Assembly (NCBI RefSeq): GCF_004959775.1
Contig: NZ_SJZG01000011.1
Coordinates: 1-64,000, forward strand
From: Agromyces sp. H66
GTDB lineage: Bacteria; Actinomycetota; Actinomycetes; Actinomycetales; Microbacteriaceae
Direction: 5' to 3'
DNA: 64,000 nt
Below the pieces are notes generated by a model that ran no database searches, was not told where the DNA came from, and saw only the letters and a program-made list of their open reading frames with translations. Both the position numbers and the translations under genes were made by a program. Below, piece after piece: positions 46,764-55,779 of the stretch; positions within the stretch are counted from its first letter, which is position 1, and each line of letters begins with the position of its first letter.

Positions 46764-47318
46764 TCACCGAACCGCGAGCATGACGTCGACGACGGCGTCG
46801 AGCACGAGGTCGACCTGGGACTCGCGGTAGCCGCCGCGCTGCGTGGTGAACACCACCGTGCGCACGTCGTCGATCGAGATCGGCCATCCGTCGCGGAAGT
46901 ATCGGGTGAGCTTGTCGGCGAACCGGTCGACCTCGCGCACGCGGTACCCGAGGGCGAGCGGGCTCACCCGGTCGAAGCGTTCGCCCTCGGGCCGGGCGAG
47001 CCGGTTCGTGATCACCTGGGCGGTCGTGCGCGCATCGGCGAGCCACGCCTCGGTGCCGTGCAGCCGAGCGGCCACCTGGCGTTCCTCGGCGGCGAACGCG
47101 TCCTCCAGGCGCTCGAGCGCGGCATCCACGTGCGCGGTGGAGTACCCGCCCTTCTGCATCGCGAAGGCGGTCAGCCGGATCCGCTCGGAGCTGAGCGGCG
47201 GATCGCCGGGGCGAGCTGTTCCGTCGTACGCTCGACGGGCGACCTGCAGGAACTCCTCGACCTGTTCGACGTTGTACCCGAGGTGAGGCTTTCGCGCGCG
47301 GGGGAAGGTGGCATCCAC
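46764..47318 (-). CDS. DivIVA-domain (DivIVA/GpsB fold) protein, 184 aa
   Basis: Two repeats of the DivIVA-like turn: FPRARKPHLGYNVEQVEEFL near the start and PLALGYRVREVDRFADKLTR in the second half, each followed by RIRLTAFAMQKGGYSTAHVD or VRTVVFTTQRGGYRESQVD. These are a duplicated motif of a small actinobacterial family with unknown role. A GTG at 47318 starts it. It is only 20 bases downstream of the cdsA stop side on the same strand. Confidence 0.75.
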   Translation of the reverse strand: MDATFPRARKPHLGYNVEQVEEFLQVARRAYDGTARPGDPPLSSERIRLTAFAMQKGGYSTAHVDAALERLEDAFAAEERQVAARLHGTEAWLADARTTAQVITNRLARPEGERFDRVSPLALGYRVREVDRFADKLTRYFRDGWPISIDDVRTVVFTTQRGGYRESQVDLVLDAVVDVMLAVR

Positions 47319-47338
47319 CGGACCATTATCCCGGACGC

Positions 47339-48322
47339 TCAGCCGAAGATCTGGAACGCCACGAACGCGACGGCGGCCGAGGGCAGGATCGAGTCGAGCC
47401 GATCGAGGAAGCCGCCGTGCCCCGGCAGCCACGAACTCATGTCCTTGATGCCGATATCCCGCTTCACGAGCGACTCGGCGAGGTCGCCCAGCGTGGCGGT
47501 GAGGAAGATCGCCGCGCCGAAGACGAGCCCGAACCACCACGTGTTGCCGAGCATGAGCGTGGAGAGCAGCACGCCCGCGATGAGACTCGCCGCCGCTCCC
47601 CCGGCGAAGCCCTCCCACGTCTTCTTCGGACTGATCACGGGGGCCATCGGGTGCTTGCCGAACAGGAGCCCCGACGCGTACGCCCCCGTGTCCGCCGCCA
47701 CGGCCGTGACGATGAAGGCGAGCGTCCACCACTGTCCGCCCTCGGCCGCCGTGAGGACGACGGCGAAGGTCGCGAGGAACGTGACGTACCCCTGGACGAA
47801 CGCGCCCGCGATGAGGTCACGGAGGAGGCTCGGACCCGTGCGACGCAGGCTCGGAACCAACTGCTCGCCCACCCGCCAGAGGCTGACCACGCCGATGCCG
47901 ATGATCACGGCGAGGAGTTGCCCGCCGGCGCCGCCGTAGTAGGCCGCCGGCACCGCCGCGACCGCGACCGCGACGGTCGGGATGCGGGGCACGCGGTAGT
48001 CGTCCTTGCGCAGCGCCTGTGCGAGCTCGTAGCTCGCGAACCCCGCGAGCAGCACCGCGAAGAGCATGAACAGCTCTTTGATCACGAGGAGGCTGAGGAG
48101 CAGCGCCCCGCCGAACACGAGGCCGATGAGGATCGCGAGGATCAGGTTGCGACCGGTGCGCGCCTGGATCTTCTCCTGCGCCTGGTCGAACTGCGCCTTC
48201 GAGGCCTCGAGCTGCCGTTCGAGGTCGGCCTTCCGTGCATGCACCTGCGCACGGAAGTCTTCACGCGCGGTTCGGTCGTGCCCCCCGGCGTCCGACTGAT
48301 CCTCCCTTGGGACGCCCGACAT
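47339..48322 (-). CDS. cdsA: Phosphatidate cytidylyltransferase
   Basis: 327 residues, with a hydrophilic coiled N-terminal extension (about 1-60) not found in the shorter enzymes, then about eight helices. The CDS signature is present: PKKTWEGFAGGAAASLIAG and, at the end, GDLAESLVKRDIGIKDMSSW and LPGHGGFLDRLDSI. It makes CDP-diacylglycerol for phospholipids. It lies in the frr-cdsA order usual in actinobacteria. Confidence 0.94.
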   Translation of the reverse strand: MSGVPREDQSDAGGHDRTAREDFRAQVHARKADLERQLEASKAQFDQAQEKIQARTGRNLILAILIGLVFGGALLLSLLVIKELFMLFAVLLAGFASYELAQALRKDDYRVPRIPTVAVAVAAVPAAYYGGAGGQLLAVIIGIGVVSLWRVGEQLVPSLRRTGPSLLRDLIAGAFVQGYVTFLATFAVVLTAAEGGQWWTLAFIVTAVAADTGAYASGLLFGKHPMAPVISPKKTWEGFAGGAAASLIAGVLLSTLMLGNTWWFGLVFGAAIFLTATLGDLAESLVKRDIGIKDMSSWLPGHGGFLDRLDSILPSAAVAFVAFQIFG

Positions 48323-48333
48323 CGTGTGCCCCC

Positions 48334-48888
48334 TCAGACCTCGAGGAGTTCGGCTTCCTTGCGCTTGAGCGCATCGTCGATCGCGTCGACGTTGGCCTTC
48401 GTGATGTGCTCGAGCTCCTTCTCGCCGCGCGCCACCTCGTCGTCGCCGACCTCGCCCTTGAGGGCGTCGAGGTCGTCCTTCGCCTTGCGACGGATGTTGC
48501 GCACCGAGACCTTGGCGTCCTCCGCCTTGGAGCGCACGATCTTCACGAACTCCTTGCGGCGCTCCTCGGTGAGCTCGGGGAGCGTCACGCGGATGATGTT
48601 GCCGTCGTTCGAGGGGTTCGCACCGAGGTTTGGCGTATCGCGGATCGCCTGCTCGATGTCGCGCAGCGCGCCCTTGTCGTAGGGCGTCACCACGAGCGTG
48701 CGAGCCTCGGGGTTCTGCAGCGAGGCGAGCTGCGACAGTGGCGTCGGCGTGCCGTAGTAGCTCACCATGATCTTCTGGAACAGCTGGGGGTTCGCCCGGC
48801 CCGTGCGCACGGTCGCGAAGTCATCCTTGGCGACTTCGACGGCCTTGTGCATTCGTGCGGTGGCATCGGAAAGTACATCCGCGATCAC
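48334..48888 (-). CDS. frr: Ribosome recycling factor
   Basis: 184 residues, normal length. Typical sequence: [60 protein letters not shown] and ending [18 protein letters not shown]. It splits post-termination ribosomes together with EF-G. Eleven bases separate it from cdsA. Confidence 0.96.
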   Translation of the reverse strand: MIADVLSDATARMHKAVEVAKDDFATVRTGRANPQLFQKIMVSYYGTPTPLSQLASLQNPEARTLVVTPYDKGALRDIEQAIRDTPNLGANPSNDGNIIRVTLPELTEERRKEFVKIVRSKAEDAKVSVRNIRRKAKDDLDALKGEVGDDEVARGEKELEHITKANVDAIDDALKRKEAELLEV

Positions 48889-48921
48889 GGGGGCTCCTTT
48901 TCGGTTCGCTATCGGGACAGT

Positions 48922-49653
48922 CTACCGAGTTGACGCCGGCACGCCGTTGCTCACCACGGTGCCGAGTTCGGCGCCGAGGATGGCGGCCGTGACGTTGCCG
49001 CTCGGCTCCATGCCGAAGACCTGCATCGGCATCCCGTTGTCCATGCAGAGGCTGAACGCCGTCGAGTCGACCACCTTGAGGCCGCGCTGCAGCGCCTCCT
49101 GGTAGCTGATCCGGTCGATCTTGTGGGCGTCGGGGTTGGTGCGGGGGTCGTCGGAGTACACGCCGTCGACCCCATTCTTCGCGACGAGCACGACGTCGGC
49201 GCCGATCTCCAGCGCACGCTGTGCGGCGACCGTGTCGGTCGAGAAGTACGGCAGCCCCGCGCCGGCGCCGAAGATGACGACACGACCCTTCTCGAGGTGT
49301 CGCTCCGCACGCCGCGGGATGTACGGCTCGGCGACCTGCGTCATCGAGATCGCCGACTGCACGCGCGTCTCGGCACCCGCCTGCTCCAGGAAGTCCTGCA
49401 GCGCGAGCGAGTTCATCACGGTGCCCAGCATGCCCATGTAGTCGGCGCGTCCGCGGTCCATGCCGCGCTGCGAGAGCTCGGCGCCCCGGAAGAAGTTGCC
49501 GCCGCCGACGACGATCGCGACCTCGACGGTGCGCGCGGCATCCGCGATCTCCTTGGCCAGCGCGGCCACGACGTCGGGATTGACGCCGAGCGCCCCGCCG
49601 CCGAACGCCTCGCCCGACAGCTTCAGCAGCACCCTTCGCTTGCGTTCCGTCAT
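48922..49653 (-). CDS. pyrH: UMP kinase
   Basis: 243 residues. [15 protein letters not shown], the nucleotide-binding [19 protein letters not shown]-type [19 protein letters not shown], and [18 protein letters not shown] are characteristic of bacterial PyrH. It phosphorylates UMP to UDP and is an essential hexamer. The ATG at 49653 has purines (GGTCGAGG) directly before it. Confidence 0.95.
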   Translation of the reverse strand: MTERKRRVLLKLSGEAFGGGALGVNPDVVAALAKEIADAARTVEVAIVVGGGNFFRGAELSQRGMDRGRADYMGMLGTVMNSLALQDFLEQAGAETRVQSAISMTQVAEPYIPRRAERHLEKGRVVIFGAGAGLPYFSTDTVAAQRALEIGADVVLVAKNGVDGVYSDDPRTNPDAHKIDRISYQEALQRGLKVVDSTAFSLCMDNGMPMQVFGMEPSGNVTAAILGAELGTVVSNGVPASTR

Positions 49654-49815
49654 CCTCGACCCGTCCCTTCGTGCCCGTCTCAAAACTAGTTGGCTCACCG
49701 ACCTCGGCGTAGTCGCCGGTGCCGGATGTCGCGCGGCGACCATCGATGCCCGTGCACGTCGCGGCGGCATCCGCTCGAGCCGGCTCCGTGCGCGGAGCCG
49801 TCCACGCACGGAAAA

Positions 49816-49849
49816 GGGAGTCCGGATCGCTTGCGCGAACCGGACTCCC
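49816..49849 (-). terminator. Rho-independent-like terminator of the rpsB-tsf operon
   Basis: A perfect 10-bp stem, GGGAGTCCGG with CCGGACTCCC, and a 14-base loop, followed on the minus strand by TTTTCC. It begins 10 bases after the tsf stop. Confidence 0.85.
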
Positions 49850-49858
49850 TCACCTGAG

Positions 49859-50689
49859 CTAGGCGCCGACCTTGAAGCGAGCGAAGTCGCTCACCGAGAG
49901 GCCCGCGTCCTCGACGACCTTGCGCACCGAGAGCTTGTTGTCCTTGGCGTAGTCCTGCTCGAGGAGCGCGACCTGCTTGAAGTAGGCGCCGAGGCGACCC
50001 TCGATGATCTTCGGGAGGGCGGCCTCGGGCTTGCCCTCCTCGCGCGAGATCTGCTCCACGATCGCGCGCTCCTTCTCGACCGACTCGGCCGGGACGTCGT
50101 CGCGCGAGAGGTACTCGGGGTCGGCGAAGGAGATGTGCTGCGCGATGCTGCGCGCCGTGTCGGCGTCGTCGCCCGCGTAGCCGAGCACGACGCCGACCTG
50201 CGGCGGCAGGTCCTTCGACGTCTTGTGCAGGTAGATCGCGAAGTGCTCGCCCTTCACGAGGCGGATGCGACGCAGCTCGACCTTCTCGCCGAGGATCGCG
50301 GCCTCCTCGCTGATCACGTCGGCGACGGTCTTGCCGTCGGCCGGCGCGGCCAGGGCGGCCTCGACGGTCTCGGCGCGTGCGGCCGCCACGGCGGCGAGCA
50401 CGCGCTCGGCGAGCGCGACGAACTTGTCGCCCTTGGCGACGAAGTCGGTCTCGCAGGCGAGCTCGATGAGGGTGCCGGTGCCGTCGCCGTTGTCGACGGC
50501 GGCGACGAGGCCCTCGGCGGTGGAGCGGTCGGCGCGCTTGGCGTTGCCCTTCGCGCCCTTCAGGCGGAGGATCTCGACCGCCTTCTCGAGGTCGCCGTCG
50601 GCCTCGACGAGCGCGTTCTTGGTGTCGACCATGCCGGTGCCGAGGCGCTCGCGCAGGGTCTTGACGTCTTCGAGGGTGAAGTTGGCCAT
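49859..50689 (-). CDS. tsf: Elongation factor Ts
   Basis: 276 residues. N-terminal [20 protein letters not shown] and [20 protein letters not shown] contact EF-Tu; then [20 protein letters not shown] is the coiled core. It is the nucleotide exchange factor of EF-Tu. A strong GGAGACTTCC-type site precedes ATG 50689. It follows rpsB by 43 bases in the same transcript. Confidence 0.96.
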   Translation of the reverse strand: MANFTLEDVKTLRERLGTGMVDTKNALVEADGDLEKAVEILRLKGAKGNAKRADRSTAEGLVAAVDNGDGTGTLIELACETDFVAKGDKFVALAERVLAAVAAARAETVEAALAAPADGKTVADVISEEAAILGEKVELRRIRLVKGEHFAIYLHKTSKDLPPQVGVVLGYAGDDADTARSIAQHISFADPEYLSRDDVPAESVEKERAIVEQISREEGKPEAALPKIIEGRLGAYFKQVALLEQDYAKDNKLSVRKVVEDAGLSVSDFARFKVGA

Positions 50690-50732
50690 GTTGTGGAAGT
50701 CTCCTGGACTCGTGGTCGTGTGTGGAGTGGTC

Positions 50733-51662
50733 TTACTTGGTCTCGGCGGCGGCGGCGCCCGCGGCGTCGGCCTCGGACTCGGTCGCGGCCTCCGCGGTGG
50801 CATCCGCCGACACCACGTCGACGACCTCGGCGACCTCGGCGGCCTCGGCGGTCGCCTCGTCGACCTTTGCGGTCTCGGCGGACGACTGCTCGGGCGTCTG
50901 CGCCTGGAGGAGCTCCTGCTCCCACTCGGCGAGCGGCTCGACGGCCGACACGTTGCCCTCGGCCTCGGGCTTCTGGTGGCGCTCGATGAGGCCCTCGGCG
51001 GCGGCGTCGGCGATGATGCGGGTGAGCAGGCTCACCGAGCGGATCGCGTCGTCGTTGCCCGGGATGGGGTACTGCACCTCGTCGGGATCGCAGTTCGTGT
51101 CGAGGATGCCGATCACGGGGATGCCGAGCTTCTTGGCCTCGTCGATCGCGAGGTGCTCCTTCTTGGTGTCGACCACCCAGAGCGCCGACGGGGTCTTCGA
51201 CAGGTTGCGGATGCCGCCGAGCGACTTGTGCAGCTTGTCGAGCTCGCGCTTCTTGATGAGCAGCTCCTTCTTCGTGAAGCCGCTCGTGGTGCCCTCGAAG
51301 TCGAGTTCCTCGAGCTCCTTCATGCGCGCGAGGCGCTTGGAGACCGTGGCGAAGTTCGTGAGGAGGCCGCCGAGCCAACGCTGGTTCACGTAGGGCTGGC
51401 CGACACGGGTCGCCTGCTCGGCGATGGACTCCTGGGCCTGCTTCTTCGTGCCGACGAAGAGGATGGTGCCGCCGTGGGCGACCGTCTCCTTGACGAAGTC
51501 GTACGCCTTGTCGATGTAGGCGAGCGACTGCTGCAGGTCGATGATGTAGATGCCGGAACGCTCGGTGAAGATGAAGCGCTTCATCTTCGGGTTCCAACGG
51601 CGGGTCTGGTGCCCGAAGTGCACGCCGCTGTCGAGCAGCTGGCGAATGGTGACGACGGCCAT
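50733..51662 (-). CDS. rpsB: 30S ribosomal protein S2
   Basis: 309 residues. [59 protein letters not shown] and [20 protein letters not shown] are standard S2 segments. The C-terminus is extended by a disordered Ala/Glu/Val tail of about 50 residues, common in actinobacteria. First gene of rpsB-tsf. Confidence 0.96.
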   Translation of the reverse strand: MAVVTIRQLLDSGVHFGHQTRRWNPKMKRFIFTERSGIYIIDLQQSLAYIDKAYDFVKETVAHGGTILFVGTKKQAQESIAEQATRVGQPYVNQRWLGGLLTNFATVSKRLARMKELEELDFEGTTSGFTKKELLIKKRELDKLHKSLGGIRNLSKTPSALWVVDTKKEHLAIDEAKKLGIPVIGILDTNCDPDEVQYPIPGNDDAIRSVSLLTRIIADAAAEGLIERHQKPEAEGNVSAVEPLAEWEQELLQAQTPEQSSAETAKVDEATAEAAEVAEVVDVVSADATAEAATESEADAAGAAAAETK

Positions 51663-51819
51663 GAGCCGTACTCCTTCTGTTCTCAGTTGTCGCTCCGACC
51701 GGCGGCCGGAAGCCCTGGTGCCCGGCACGGCTCCGCCCGGCTCGTGCGAGTGGGACTGAGTGGAGTCGTCGGCCGAAATGGCACGCGTAGTCGCCCCGGC
51801 AGGCCGAGGCGCTCTCGAC

Positions 51820-51848
51820 ACTCTACCACCGGCACCGGTCCTCCCCAA
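51820..51848 (-). promoter_or_regulatory. Candidate promoter of rpsB-tsf
   Basis: On the minus strand, -35 TTGGGG (51843-51848), a 17-base spacer and -10 TAGAGT (51820-51825). It would give a leader of about 150 nt before rpsB, in which an autoregulatory structure is possible but was not resolved. Confidence 0.5.
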
Positions 51849-51925
51849 CCGCGGTGCGGCGCCTCCAGCGCACAGTCCGGACGGAATCGGTGAACGGATG
51901 CCGCGGGCACGGCGAGCATCGACGC

Positions 51926-52534
51926 ATGCTCGCTTCCCGCCCTCTGGTTCCCCCGTCACGCCGCCGCCGCGGGCGCCCCGCCCGGCGCGGCCGCCACGCG
52001 ACGCTCGTGGTCGTGGCATCCGCCCTGCTGCTCGCAGCCTCCGTCGCAGCCGTGCTGCTGATGCCGGCGGCGGCGAACGCCGGCCCGCCGAGGTCGGTGG
52101 TCGCCGAGCCGCCCGAGCCGTCCGCCCCGTGGGAGTGGCCGATCGCGCCGCCGATCGCCGTGGTGGCGCCGTTCCGGGCGCCGCCCACCCCGTACTCGGC
52201 CGGTCACCGCGGCATCGACATCACCGCGGAATCCGGCGACCCGGTGGTCGCACCGGCGGCCGGCGTCATCCGATTCGCGGGGCCGGTGGCCGGGCGGGGC
52301 GTCGTGTCGATCGATCACGGCGACGGCGTGCTGAGTGCGATCGAGCCGGTCGACGCCACCGTGGCGGCCGGAACGGAGGTGGCCCCCGGTGACGTCGTGG
52401 GCGCCGTGGCATCCGGCGGTCACTGCGACGCGGTGTGCGTGCACTTCGGCGTGCGGGTCGACGGCGAGTACGTGTCGCCGTTCCTGTTCCTCGGCGGGCT
52501 GCCGCGCGCGGTGCTGCTGCCGATGGGTCCGTGA
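51926..52534 (+). CDS. M23 (LytM)-family peptidase-like protein with a changed active site
   Basis: 202 residues: a basic N-terminus, one helix ([20 protein letters not shown]) and an exported LytM domain. The first zinc motif HRGID (in [20 protein letters not shown]) is present. The last motif, normally HxH, reads Cys-Val-His (DAVCVHFGV), so the first His, the usual catalytic base, is a Cys. It may act as an activator of other hydrolases rather than an enzyme. ATG at 51926 precedes the signal; an upstream ATG at 51854 lacks support. It is divergent from rpsB and convergent with xerC. Confidence 0.82.
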   Translation: MLASRPLVPPSRRRRGRPARRGRHATLVVVASALLLAASVAAVLLMPAAANAGPPRSVVAEPPEPSAPWEWPIAPPIAVVAPFRAPPTPYSAGHRGIDITAESGDPVVAPAAGVIRFAGPVAGRGVVSIDHGDGVLSAIEPVDATVAAGTEVAPGDVVGAVASGGHCDAVCVHFGVRVDGEYVSPFLFLGGLPRAVLLPMGP

Positions 52535-52535
52535 C

Positions 52536-53471
52536 TCAGGCGCGCGGATGCGCGGTGCGGTAGCTCTGCTTGAGCCGCTCCGCCGAGACATGCGTGTAGA
52601 TCTGCGTCGTGCCGAGGCTCGCGTGCCCGAGGAACTCCTGCACGGCGCGCAGGTCGGCGCCGCCGTCGAGCAGGTGCGTCGCCGCGCTGTGGCGCAGCGC
52701 GTGTGGCCCGCTGGGGCCTGCGCCCGGAATCGACGAGAGCATCGAGGCGATCAGGCGGTGCACGCTCCGCACGCCGAGTCGGCCACCGCGCGCGCCGAGG
52801 AACACCGCCGAAGCGGCCGGTGCACCGGTGTTCGCGCGATGCTCCTCCGCGGCCGCGAGGATCTGCGGGCGCGCCACTTCCAGGTATCGGTCGAGCGCCC
52901 GGGCGGCCGGGGCACCGTACGGCACCACGCGTTCCTTGGCGCCCTTGCCCGTCACGCGCACCGTGCGGCGCCGTCGGTCGAGGTCGGCGAGATCGAGTCC
53001 GACGAGTTCCGAGACGCGCAGCGCCGACGCGTACAGCAGTTCCGCGATGGCGGCGTCGCGCACGGCGACCGGGTCACCGCCTGCCGCGCGATCGGCGAGC
53101 GCGGCGAGCGCATCGGCGAGCGCCCGTTCGGTGACGACCCGCGGCAGCGTGCGTTGCGCACGAGGCGCCTTGAGTCGCACGCCGGGGTCTGCGGCGATCA
53201 CGCCGCGTCGAAGCATCCACGCCGTGAAGCCGCGGGCGGAGGCCGCTCGCCGGGCGATGCTCGCGCGGGCCAGTCCACGCTCCGTCGCCGTCCACAGCCA
53301 GTCGCGCAGCAGCGCCAGGTCGAGGCGCGCGGGCTCGCCCACGCCGCGCCCGTCCGCGAAGTCGACGAGCTCGACGAGGTCGGCGCGGTAGGCCGCGACG
53401 GTGTGGTCGGAGTACCCGCGCTCGGTGCGTACATGCGCGAGGTACTCGTCGACCATCCCGTCGAGGTTCAT
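52536..53471 (-). CDS. xerC: Tyrosine recombinase XerC
   Basis: 311 residues. An N-terminal SAM-like domain (VDEYLAHVRTERGYSDHTVA), then the catalytic set: Arg in YASALRVSELVGLDLADL, Lys in VTGKGAKERVVPYG, His-x2-Arg in HALRHSAATHLLDGG, His in EFLGHASLGTTQIY and the nucleophile Tyr in QIYTHVS. It resolves chromosome dimers. This locus (next to dprA, M23 and rpsB) is the usual actinobacterial XerC position. Confidence 0.95.
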   Translation of the reverse strand: MNLDGMVDEYLAHVRTERGYSDHTVAAYRADLVELVDFADGRGVGEPARLDLALLRDWLWTATERGLARASIARRAASARGFTAWMLRRGVIAADPGVRLKAPRAQRTLPRVVTERALADALAALADRAAGGDPVAVRDAAIAELLYASALRVSELVGLDLADLDRRRRTVRVTGKGAKERVVPYGAPAARALDRYLEVARPQILAAAEEHRANTGAPAASAVFLGARGGRLGVRSVHRLIASMLSSIPGAGPSGPHALRHSAATHLLDGGADLRAVQEFLGHASLGTTQIYTHVSAERLKQSYRTAHPRA

Positions 53472-53478
53472 GACGGGC

Positions 53479-54381
53479 TCACGGCCCCGGCGGCCGCTTG
53501 CGCGAGAACCGATCGAGCCGTTCCTCGGGCGTGAGCCGCTCGAGTTCGGCGAGGAACTCGGCGCCGAAGCTCGTCACGAGCGGGAAGGGCCCGACCGGCA
53601 CCACCGACGTCACGATCGAGTCGTCGTAGACGTGCACGAGCGTGAACGAGCGGCCGCCGTCGAGTCCCACGAGTTCACCGGGCGGTGCGGAGAGATCCAT
53701 CGTGTAGGCGGTCGCGCCCGCGACCGACACGGGGATGCCGGCGAACATGCCGCTGGTGGCGTAGTGCAGGTGACCGCCGAGGATCATCCGCACGTCGCGT
53801 CCGCGCACGATGTCGGCGAGCTCGTCCTGGTCGCGGAGTTCGAGCACGTCCATGAGCGCGAGCGGCGTCGCGATGGGCGCATGGTGCATGGCGATCAGGG
53901 TGCCCTCGGGTGCGGGATCGGCGAGCACCGCGTCCAGCCAGGCGAGGGATGCCGCGTCGAGCGCGCCGTGGTGGTAGCCGGGCACGCTCGTGTCGAGCGC
54001 GATGATGCGGAGTCCGCCGACCTGCGTGACCTGGTGCACCGGCTGGTCGGTGGCGGGCTCGTCGAGGAGCTCGGACCGGAACACCGCGCGCTCGTCGTGA
54101 TTGCCCATGACCCATATGAGTTCGGCGCCCGTCTCTGCGGCCAGCGGTTCGAGGGCGGCCCGCACGCGCCGGTACGCGTCGGGTTCGCCGAGGTCCGTGA
54201 CGTCGCCGGTCACGACGATCGCGTCGAGGGTGCCGTCGAGCCGAGCCAGTTGGCGCGTCGTGCGTTCGAGCGCCGTGACGGTGTCGGCCACGCCGCCGAG
54301 TGGGGCGCCGGCAGCGAGCAGGTGCGTGTCGCTCACGTGGGCCACGACATGTCGGGCCGAGGGATATCGTCCGAGCTGCAT
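53479..54381 (-). CDS. Calcineurin-like metallophosphoesterase (CpdA type)
   Basis: 300 residues. Metal-binding motifs in order: VSDTHLLAAG, VVTGDVTDLGEP, WVMGNHDERAVF, AMHHAPIATP and ILGGHLHYATSG. These match the cyclic-nucleotide/phosphodiesterase class of calcineurin-like enzymes. A GAGGAGG site precedes ATG 54381. Substrate unknown. It lies between xerC and the broken dprA, divergent from the HAD phosphatase. Confidence 0.88.
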   Translation of the reverse strand: MQLGRYPSARHVVAHVSDTHLLAAGAPLGGVADTVTALERTTRQLARLDGTLDAIVVTGDVTDLGEPDAYRRVRAALEPLAAETGAELIWVMGNHDERAVFRSELLDEPATDQPVHQVTQVGGLRIIALDTSVPGYHHGALDAASLAWLDAVLADPAPEGTLIAMHHAPIATPLALMDVLELRDQDELADIVRGRDVRMILGGHLHYATSGMFAGIPVSVAGATAYTMDLSAPPGELVGLDGGRSFTLVHVYDDSIVTSVVPVGPFPLVTSFGAEFLAELERLTPEERLDRFSRKRPPGP

Positions 54382-54448
54382 CCGGGCCTCCTCGCGCTCT
54401 GGCGTCCTCGCCCAGCATAGGGTCGCGTTCGGCGTGCATGATGGAGGC

Positions 54449-55228
54449 ATGGCGGGTGTCCTGCTGGATCTCGACGGTGTCGTCTACGTGGGCGACGAGG
54501 CGGTGCCCGGTGCCGCCGAGGCGGTTTCGTGGCTCGCGCGCGAGGGCATTGCGCATCGCTATCTGACGAACACCACCTCGCGTCCGCGGAGCGCAATCGT
54601 CGAGAAGCTTGCGCGCATGGGCATCACCGCGGACGCCTCGAGCATCCTTACGCCCGGCGTCGTCGCGGCGGCGTGGTTGCGTCGGGAGGGCGTCGAACGC
54701 CCGGCGCTGTTCGTGCCGGACGCCACGTCGGCCGAGTTCGCGGGCCTGGAACCGCTGCCCGTCTCGGCCGAGGAGGGCGCCGACGCCGTCATGGTCGGTG
54801 ACCTCGGGAGCGGATGGGACTTCGCGACGCTCAATCGTGCGTTCCGCCTGCTGATGGCCGACCCCGGCGCCCCGCTGGTCGCGCTCGGCCTGACCAGGTA
54901 TTGGCGCGCCGACGACGGCCTGCGTCTCGACGCCGGCGCGTACGTGCGCGCCCTCGAGTACGCGAGCGGCCGGGAGGCGGTGGTGCTCGGAAAGCCCGAC
55001 CCGGCGTTCTACCGCACGGCCGTCGACGACCTGAACCTCGCTCCCGACCAGGCTGTGATGGTCGGCGACGACGTTCTCACCGACGTCGAGGGCGCCCAAC
55101 GCGCGGGTCTCGTCGGCGTGCTGGTGCGCACCGGCAAGTTCACCGAGGCCGACCTCGCAAGCGAGGTCACGCCCGACGCCGTGCTCGACTCGATCGCCGA
55201 CCTGCCGCGCTGGTGGTCGGAGCGCTGA
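54449..55228 (+). CDS. HAD-IIA family phosphatase
   Basis: 259 residues. DxD nucleophile in LLDLDGVVYVGDEAVPG, motif II LTNTTSRPR, and motif III/IV GKPDPAFYRTAV and VMVGDDVLTDVEGAQRAGLV. The order with a large C2 cap places it near LHPP (phosphohistidine phosphatase) and NagD. It is on the opposite strand to the neighbouring genes. ATG at 54449 has GGAGG one base before it; a longer start is unlikely. Confidence 0.9.
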   Translation: MAGVLLDLDGVVYVGDEAVPGAAEAVSWLAREGIAHRYLTNTTSRPRSAIVEKLARMGITADASSILTPGVVAAAWLRREGVERPALFVPDATSAEFAGLEPLPVSAEEGADAVMVGDLGSGWDFATLNRAFRLLMADPGAPLVALGLTRYWRADDGLRLDAGAYVRALEYASGREAVVLGKPDPAFYRTAVDDLNLAPDQAVMVGDDVLTDVEGAQRAGLVGVLVRTGKFTEADLASEVTPDAVLDSIADLPRWWSER

Positions 55229-55255
55229 CTCGACTGACGTCCGTCGACACAGCAT

Positions 55256-55770
55256 TCACCCCTTCGACCGCCGGATCCAGCCGTCGTCGCGACGCATCGC
55301 GACGCCGTGGAGCTCGAGCGGCCCGAGCACGCCCATGACCTCGCGCACCGACATGCCCGAGCGGCGCGCGATCTCGTCGATGCTGCGCGGACTCCGAGTG
55401 CTCAGTGCATCGGTGACTCGCAGTACGTCGGGTGAGGGCGCCGCGACATCCTGATCCAGATCCGCGGGACCCCCGCGGCGCCTCGCCCCGTTCGGACGCA
55501 CATCGCCACGGGCGCGCACCGGCTCTCCCCCGCCCGCGAGCTCCGCCATCTGCTCGGCGTCGACGACGCACACGGCGTCGTACTCCCGGAACAGTCGATG
55601 GCACCCCGCCGAGGCCGGGCTCGTCACGGGTCCGGGGACGGCGCCGAGTGGCCGGCCGAGCTCTGCGGCGTGCCCGGCGGTGTTGATCGAGCCCGAGCGC
55701 AGGCCCGCCTCGAGCACGACCGTGGCATCGGACGCCGCGGCAATGAGCCTGTTGCGTTGGCGAAACCTAC
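55256..55770 (-). pseudogene. dprA: dprA, C-terminal fragment; 5' part removed by insertion of a mobile element
   Basis: On the minus strand the sequence reads RFRQRNRLIAAASDATVVLE (the DprA Rossmann-fold part), then SGSINTAGHAAELGRPLGAV and a C-terminal winged helix (SPRSIDEIARRSGMSVREVM), with a stop at 55256. The frame is cut at about 55755-55770, where a serine recombinase gene starts. The N-terminal half of DprA is therefore beyond the window or lost. DprA loads RecA onto ssDNA in natural transformation; this fragment should not function alone. Its normal neighbour xerC lies downstream. Confidence 0.9.
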
Positions 55771-55779
55771 GATAAGTAC
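55745..55779. other. Left junction (attL) region
   Basis: dprA codons RFRQRNRL run up to about 55771 on the minus strand; the integrase ATG is at 55780. The core where recombination took place must lie in this segment, which is unusually close to the integrase gene. It includes TACGAT (55768-55773), a good -10 six bases before the integrase start. The exact core cannot be set without the right junction. Confidence 0.75.
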
